This document shows positions 60,112-64,000 of a stretch of DNA of 64,000 nucleotides, piece by piece. The position numbers and the translations under genes were made by a program. The stretch is from Pseudomonadales bacterium (GTDB lineage: Bacteria; Pseudomonadota; Gammaproteobacteria; Pseudomonadales; Azotimanducaceae): contig JAHCAL010000002.1 in NCBI GenBank assembly GCA_019634925.1, positions 434,001 to 498,000 on the forward strand, in the 5' to 3' direction. A model generated the notes under the pieces. That model had not been told where the DNA came from, ran no database searches, and saw only the letters and a list, made by a program, of their open reading frames with translations. Every line of letters starts with the position of its first letter. The first letter of the stretch is position 1.

Positions 60112-61142
60112 ACGTGGACCTCGCGGCGCTGCTCCGCACCGGCACGCCCTTCATCGACGTGCGTGCACCAGCGGAGTTCAGCCGCGGGACCGTACCCGGT
60201 GCCGTCAGTCTGCCGCTCGTGAGCGACGAAGAGCGCGCGCGCATCGGCATTACCTACAAGCAGCAGGGTCACGATGCCGCGGTGCGGGTGGGCCATCGTC
60301 TCGTGCACGGGCCGATCCGGGCGGAGCGGGTCAACGGGTGGGTCGAGTTCGCCCGCGCGAATCCCGGCGCCTGGATCTACTGCTGGCGGGGTGGCGAACG
60401 TTCCGCGATCGTGCAGCAGTGGCTCGCCGAAGCGGGCATACCGTTGCCGCGTGTTCCCGGCGGATTCAAGGCGTTGCGCCACACGTGCATCGACACGCTC
60501 GAGGGCGCCGCGCGGGACGATGTGCCCTGGCTGATCCTCGCGGGGCGCACCGGATCCGGCAAGACGACGCTGCTGCGCTCGCTCCCCCACGCGATCGACC
60601 TGGAAGCGCTCGCCGAGCACCGCGGTTCGGCGTTTGGCGCGTACGCGGACATACAACCACCACCGGTCACGTTCGAGAACCGTTTGGCAGTTGCCTGGCT
60701 CGGACATCGCGCCGCAACCCTGGTGCTCGAGGACGAGAGCCGTACGATCGGCCGGCTCGCGCTGCCGGAGTCCTGGCACGGGCGCATGCAGGCGTCGAGC
60801 GTGGCCCTCCTCGAGGTGTCGCTCGCGGAGCGCTGCGCGAACATCGAGCGCGAGTATGTGACCGAGCCACTTGCCGACGGCGTGCCGCCTGGGGCGCTCC
60901 ACGCGAGGTATTCCAGCGCGCTGGCACGCATCGAGCGGCGGCTCGGCGGGCTGCGTCGGCGCGACGTGCAGGCAGCGCTCGATCATGCATTCGCCCACGG
61001 CACCCACACGTGCTGGATCGAACGGCTGCTGGCCTGGTACTACGACCCGCTCTACGACTACCAGCTGGCTGCCAAGCGGCCACGCATCGTCACGCAAGGC
61101 GATGTCGGGCGGGTGCGCGCGTTCCTGCTCGAAGCAGCCTGA
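60108..61142 (+). CDS. mnmH: tRNA 2-selenouridine/geranyl-2-thiouridine synthase
   Basis: A 344-residue SelU/MnmH protein. An N-terminal rhodanese domain has its active-site cysteine at Cys92 (WIYCWRGGERSAI). A P-loop NTPase domain follows (LILAGRTGSGKTTLLRS, residues about 142-157) and then the family C-terminus (NIEREYVTEPLADGVPPGAL, YYDPLYDYQL). It replaces sulfur by selenium in the wobble uridine of tRNAs via a geranylated intermediate. GTG 60108 overlaps the upstream lipoprotein stop by 4 bp. No selD is in the window. Confidence 0.93.
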   Translation: MNVDLAALLRTGTPFIDVRAPAEFSRGTVPGAVSLPLVSDEERARIGITYKQQGHDAAVRVGHRLVHGPIRAERVNGWVEFARANPGAWIYCWRGGERSAIVQQWLAEAGIPLPRVPGGFKALRHTCIDTLEGAARDDVPWLILAGRTGSGKTTLLRSLPHAIDLEALAEHRGSAFGAYADIQPPPVTFENRLAVAWLGHRAATLVLEDESRTIGRLALPESWHGRMQASSVALLEVSLAERCANIEREYVTEPLADGVPPGALHARYSSALARIERRLGGLRRRDVQAALDHAFAHGTHTCWIERLLAWYYDPLYDYQLAAKRPRIVTQGDVGRVRAFLLEAA

Positions 61143-61153
61143 GCGTCCCCGCC

Positions 61154-61540
61154 TCAGGCGTGATCGTGATCGTGATCGTGATCGTGATCGTGAGGATGAG
61201 AATGCGGATGGGCGTGTCCCGCGTGGTCGTGATCCGCAGCCCGGGCCGCCAGCACCGCCGCGCGCGCCGCGAGCAGACCGCCGGGGATCACGTCGAGTTC
61301 GCGCAGCGTGCGTTCGAGCGCGCGCTGGAAATGCGCGTAGTACTCGAACGCACCGTCGCCGTCGGGCGCCCGGCCCGCGAGTTCCACGATGAGCCGCGCC
61401 CGGAAATCGTCCCAGGAAAACACGCCCGCCGCCGCGAGCGCCTGCGCCATGCCGAAAACGCGCCCCTGCCAGGGCGCTTCGAACACCGCTTCGCCGTTCT
61501 CGAGCGGTGGCGCGAGCACGCCGTCGAGCGCTTCGTTCAC
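61154..61540 (-). CDS. Nitrile hydratase accessory protein (P14K/activator-like) with His-Asp tail
   Basis: A 128-residue protein. Residues 1-100 match the nitrile hydratase beta-subunit N-terminus/activator family ([60 protein letters not shown]). The remaining tail is rich in His and ends [23 protein letters not shown] 61540 lies in a GTGA overlap with the alpha gene. P14K-type proteins deliver cobalt to the alpha subunit; the tail could bind metal, which is inferred from composition. Confidence 0.88.
   Translation of the reverse strand: MNEALDGVLAPPLENGEAVFEAPWQGRVFGMAQALAAAGVFSWDDFRARLIVELAGRAPDGDGAFEYYAHFQRALERTLRELDVIPGGLLAARAAVLAARAADHDHAGHAHPHSHPHDHDHDHDHDHA
61159..61194. repeat. Hexanucleotide CGTGAT repeat coding for the His-Asp tail
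   Basis: CGTGAT occurs five times in a row (61159-61188), followed by CGTGAG. In the minus-strand reading frame each unit encodes His-Asp, so slippage by whole units would change tail length without frameshift. Confidence 0.9.
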
Positions 61541-62121
61541 GGCCGCGCGACCCCGATCATGGCGTCGCGCGTCACGTGTGCGACGAGCGCCGCCTCGTCG
61601 AGTCCGGCGAGGGGCGCGGGGCGTTCGGGCAGCACCAGGTAGCGCACCTCCGCACTGGAATCCCAGACCCGGATCTCCACGTGATCGGCGAGCACGAGAC
61701 CAAACTCGCGCAGCAGCGCGCGCGGTTCGCGCACGGCGCGCGAACGATAGGCCGGATCCTTGTACCAGCGCGGCGGCAGGCCCAGCACGGCCCACGGATA
61801 GCAGGAACACAGCGTGCAGACCACGAGGTTGTGCACCGTTGTGGTGTTCGGCACCACCACCAGCTTGTCGGTCTGGGCGCCGCCGAAGCCCAGTTCCGCA
61901 ATGGCGGCGGTGCCGTCCTCCAGCAGTCGCGCGCGGTACGCCGGGTCGCTCCATGCGCGCGCCACGACACGCGCACCGTTCAGTGGACCGATGCGTTCGT
62001 TGTACTGTTCGACGACCGCGTCGACATCCGCCGTCGTGAGCAGACCGCGCTCGATCAGCAGCGCTTCCAGGGCTTCGGCCCGGATCGAGGGTTCACGCTC
62101 GGAATCGCCGGCGTCGCTCAC
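61537..62121 (-). CDS. Nitrile hydratase alpha subunit, cobalt type
   Basis: A 194-residue alpha subunit. The metal site is [10 protein letters not shown] (Cys102, Cys105, Ser106, Cys107). Thr between the first two ligands marks the cobalt class; iron enzymes have Ser there. [20 protein letters not shown] and the [20 protein letters not shown] end are family-typical. With the beta subunit it hydrates nitriles to amides. GTG 62121 overlaps the beta stop (GTGA), fixing the start. No amidase gene lies next to it in this window. Confidence 0.95.
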   Translation of the reverse strand: MSDAGDSEREPSIRAEALEALLIERGLLTTADVDAVVEQYNERIGPLNGARVVARAWSDPAYRARLLEDGTAAIAELGFGGAQTDKLVVVPNTTTVHNLVVCTLCSCYPWAVLGLPPRWYKDPAYRSRAVREPRALLREFGLVLADHVEIRVWDSSAEVRYLVLPERPAPLAGLDEAALVAHVTRDAMIGVARP

Positions 62122-62792
62122 GCAGCCTCCAGGTATGGCTCGAACAGATCGAGATGAATCCTGGTCGCGGGTTCGGCTTCGGCACCCCACAACGCGCGAC
62201 CGTCGAACACCACCGTGTAGAGATACTGCGGCGCCTCGCCGCGGCCGTGTGCGTTGCTGTCAGGGAACACCCACGCACCGTGCACGGCGGTGACCGCGCC
62301 GGTCCGACCGCGGGCATAAGCCGGCAATCGCGTATGTCCGCCGACGCCGTGGGCAAGGGTTAGGACCCGCGCACCCACCGCGAAACGCGGCGCATGCGCG
62401 ACCACCCGCCCCGCGTGTGTGGCGGCCGGCGCATAGTCCACCCGGTCCGGCGCTACCGAAGGCCGTGCGGCTACTCGCGCGGTCGGGTCGCCACCCCGGG
62501 CCACGACCCGGGCATCGAGTTCGGCACGCGTCACGACGCCCGCCTCCACGAGCAGCGTCTCCACGCCGCCGAGCCAGCGTCCGTAGTAGCCATGGGTGAG
62601 ATAGGCAACCGGGTCGATGCGCTCGATCGCATGCCGAAACTGGTCCGAATTGCTGAGCGCACCGGCTGCGCCCGCGGCCCGCAGCATCGCGAAGACCCGT
62701 GCTTCCCAGCGTGCGTGGAATGCCGGCTCGTCGGGCTCGACCGTCACCGGACCGAAGCCCTGCCTGCCGCCCATGTCGTGAATGCCGTCCAT
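62118..62792 (-). CDS. Nitrile hydratase beta subunit
   Basis: A 224-residue beta subunit starting [16 protein letters not shown], the canonical N-terminus. [20 protein letters not shown] is in the helical half, and [20 protein letters not shown] and [12 protein letters not shown] in the C-terminal SH3-like domain. GGGGAG lies five bases before ATG 62792. Gene order beta-alpha-accessory is typical for the cobalt enzyme group. A hydrolase gene is 22 bp upstream. Confidence 0.95.
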   Translation of the reverse strand: MDGIHDMGGRQGFGPVTVEPDEPAFHARWEARVFAMLRAAGAAGALSNSDQFRHAIERIDPVAYLTHGYYGRWLGGVETLLVEAGVVTRAELDARVVARGGDPTARVAARPSVAPDRVDYAPAATHAGRVVAHAPRFAVGARVLTLAHGVGGHTRLPAYARGRTGAVTAVHGAWVFPDSNAHGRGEAPQYLYTVVFDGRALWGAEAEPATRIHLDLFEPYLEAA

Positions 62793-62814
62793 GCCCGCTC
62801 CCCTGGTGTGCGCT

Positions 62815-63702
62815 TCAGCCGCCGCCTGGAACACGATCGAGAAACGCCCGCACCGCGGTGACCACGTCATCGAACCGGTCGTGGTGCGCCCAATGGCCGG
62901 CCCCGGGCACGTCGACCACCTCGGCATCGCGGAAGTGCGCAAGCGTGCCGTCCTGGCCGATCCGGTGCGGATATCCCTCCGTGCCGTTGATCAGCAGCAC
63001 GGGACAGGTGATGCGTTGCCAGAGCCCGACCATGTCCTGCTCCGGAACCCGGTAGGGCGGCCATGCGTGCGTATAGTTGTCGTATTTCCAGCTGAACGAG
63101 CCATCCTCGTTCTGGTTGCTGCCGTGCTGCGCCAGGTGCCGGGTGTGTTCCGCGGACAGGTGCGCGTTGACTTCGAGCATGCGCTGGTACGCCTGGTCCC
63201 ACGTCGGATAGCGGCGCGGCACGCGTGACGCCAGTTTGCGGGTGTTGTCGATCCAGTCGCGCAGGCGCTCCGCCGGCGGCCGCGCGCTGTCGCTCCAGCC
63301 CGGCCAGAGGCCGACCCCTTCGATGATCACGAGCGCACGCACGTTCTCGGGAAAGACGCCGGCATAGAGACTGGCGAGTGTGCCCCCCATCGAATGGCTG
63401 ACTACGACGAGTGGCGCCAGTGCGCGCTGACGGACCAGCTGGTCGATGTCGTAGACGTAGTCCGCGTGGTGGTAGCTCGAGCCGCGGACCCACTCGGAAT
63501 CGCCGTGCCCACGCAGATCGGGCACCAGCACGTGGTGGCTCTTGGCGAACTTCCCGGCGAACCAGTCCCAGGCATGCGCATGGTCCTGCGATCCGTGCAC
63601 CAGGAGCATGTGGGGCGCCGACGTGTTGCCCCAGTCGAGGTAGTGCAGGCGCAGGCGCTGGGAGAAATAGCTGTGCGAGGTCGGTTGGGCAGCGCTCGGC
63701 AT
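62815..63702 (-). CDS. Alpha/beta hydrolase
   Basis: A 295-residue alpha/beta hydrolase. MLLVHGSQDHAHAWDWFAGK contains the oxyanion HG motif, VVVSHSMGGTLASLYAG the nucleophile Ser, and VDVPGAGHWAHHDRFDDVVT the catalytic His. LINGTEGYPHRIGQDG lies at the acid strand. Ser rather than Asp at the elbow indicates an esterase-type enzyme, not an epoxide hydrolase. It is probably cotranscribed with the nitrile hydratase genes 22 bp downstream. Confidence 0.9.
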   Translation of the reverse strand: MPSAAQPTSHSYFSQRLRLHYLDWGNTSAPHMLLVHGSQDHAHAWDWFAGKFAKSHHVLVPDLRGHGDSEWVRGSSYHHADYVYDIDQLVRQRALAPLVVVSHSMGGTLASLYAGVFPENVRALVIIEGVGLWPGWSDSARPPAERLRDWIDNTRKLASRVPRRYPTWDQAYQRMLEVNAHLSAEHTRHLAQHGSNQNEDGSFSWKYDNYTHAWPPYRVPEQDMVGLWQRITCPVLLINGTEGYPHRIGQDGTLAHFRDAEVVDVPGAGHWAHHDRFDDVVTAVRAFLDRVPGGG

Positions 63703-63709
63703 ACGATTC

Positions 63710-64000
63710 TCAGGCTCCTGCGGCCTGCCCCTCGAGGCGGGCCCGATCGATGATCCACGACTCCTGCACGAAGCCTAACAGAGCCTGCAGTCGGGCGATG
63801 CCGCGGCTGTCCGGATGGCTGAGCAGCCACACGCCGCCGGCTTCGAGCGGGCGCGCGGGTTCGGTACGGACGAGACCCGGGGTCGCGTCGCCGACGACAC
63901 AGGGCAGCACGGCGACACCGAGCCCGGCGCGCGCCGCGACGACTTGGGCGGCGATCTCGCGACAGTGCAGGCTCGCCTCGACGGCCGGGGTGCGTTCCGA
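63710..64000 (-). CDS. LysR family regulator, C-terminal part only (runs off the window)
   Basis: The last 96 codons of an open frame that continues past the window edge. It matches the C-terminal half of a LysR effector domain: VVAARAGLGVAVLPCVVGD, then GVWLLSHPDSRGIARLQALL. The DNA-binding domain is not visible. Its stop lies 7 bp upstream of the hydrolase gene's ATG on the same strand, so it could be the first gene of the nitrile hydratase operon. Confidence 0.85.
   Translation of the reverse strand, partial: SERTPAVEASLHCREIAAQVVAARAGLGVAVLPCVVGDATPGLVRTEPARPLEAGGVWLLSHPDSRGIARLQALLGFVQESWIIDRARLEGQAAGA

Noticed and set aside
61537-62121. Iron-type nitrile hydratase or thiocyanate hydrolase
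   Set aside because: The metal motif has Thr (CTLCSC), which marks the cobalt class. The beta subunit is a separate full-length chain of nitrile hydratase type, so thiocyanate hydrolase is less likely.

Overview
The window is dense, high-GC bacterial chromosome with about 60 protein genes on both strands. No tRNA, rRNA, CRISPR array, intact insertion sequence or phage gene is visible. The gene set points to a heterotrophic, probably aerobic gammaproteobacterium-like member of the Pseudomonadota: an Mrp-type antiporter, a HemN-like oxidase, MnmH/SelU, an NnrU-family protein, a membrane winged-helix/TPR regulator, and many CoA-transferase, thioesterase, SDR and alpha/beta-hydrolase genes of an acyl-CoA-based lifestyle. 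The taxon is inferred from gene content only.

Layout. 1-7.2 kb: the end of a family III CoA-transferase, a NIPSNAP protein, a class C beta-lactamase-fold esterase, a large beta-helix lipoprotein, a hotdog thioesterase paired with an unknown protein, and a D-aminoacylase-type amidohydrolase followed by three 43-bp hairpin repeats. 7.4-14.4 kb: an eight-gene, translationally overlapped Mrp-type cation/proton antiporter operon with three NuoL/M/N-like subunits and no full-length MrpA; the MrpA tail domains are fused to MrpB instead. 14.5-20.6 kb: a DUF3604 protein, a membrane regulator, a sterol-desaturase-type hydroxylase, and a GNAT gene flanked by a 102-bp direct duplication of the end of a neighbouring VOC gene. 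20.7-27.8 kb: a two-sided cluster for an unknown CoA-linked pathway (crotonase, SRPBCC, acyl-CoA ligase, 100-residue protein; divergently, two overlapping CoA-transferase genes and a class III aminotransferase).

27.9-36.7 kb: carotenoid oxygenase and aldo/keto reductase, a HemN-like radical SAM oxidase, a methyltransferase with an export signal, an AttH/CrtC-like protein with a thiolase, and a Phd/PIN toxin-antitoxin pair with a palindromic operator. 36.7-42.4 kb: a Gld-like ABC system (ATPase, permease fused to an auxiliary domain, DUF4340 protein) and a second PIN module. 42.5-49.9 kb: two epoxide-hydrolase-like proteins, an amidohydrolase, an NnrU protein, a TIM-barrel isomerase and two SDRs. 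50-60 kb: Nudix hydrolases, a peptidase-MA/TPR protein, GNAT, MAPEG, thioesterase, a YegD-like Hsp70 overlapping a CoA-transferase, MsrA and a Sel1-repeat lipoprotein. 60.1-64 kb: MnmH, a cobalt-type nitrile hydratase operon (beta, alpha, His-rich accessory protein), a hydrolase and the C-terminal part of a LysR regulator.

The most interesting points are the rearranged antiporter operon, whose third antiporter-like subunit lacks the conserved membrane glutamate; the tandem CoA-transferases that both carry Glu where the catalytic Asp is expected; the (His-Asp) tail of the nitrile hydratase accessory protein; the exported methyltransferase; and several short tandem repeats, including a 19-bp GGGGTCAGAGTCA-type repeat present at two distant loci.
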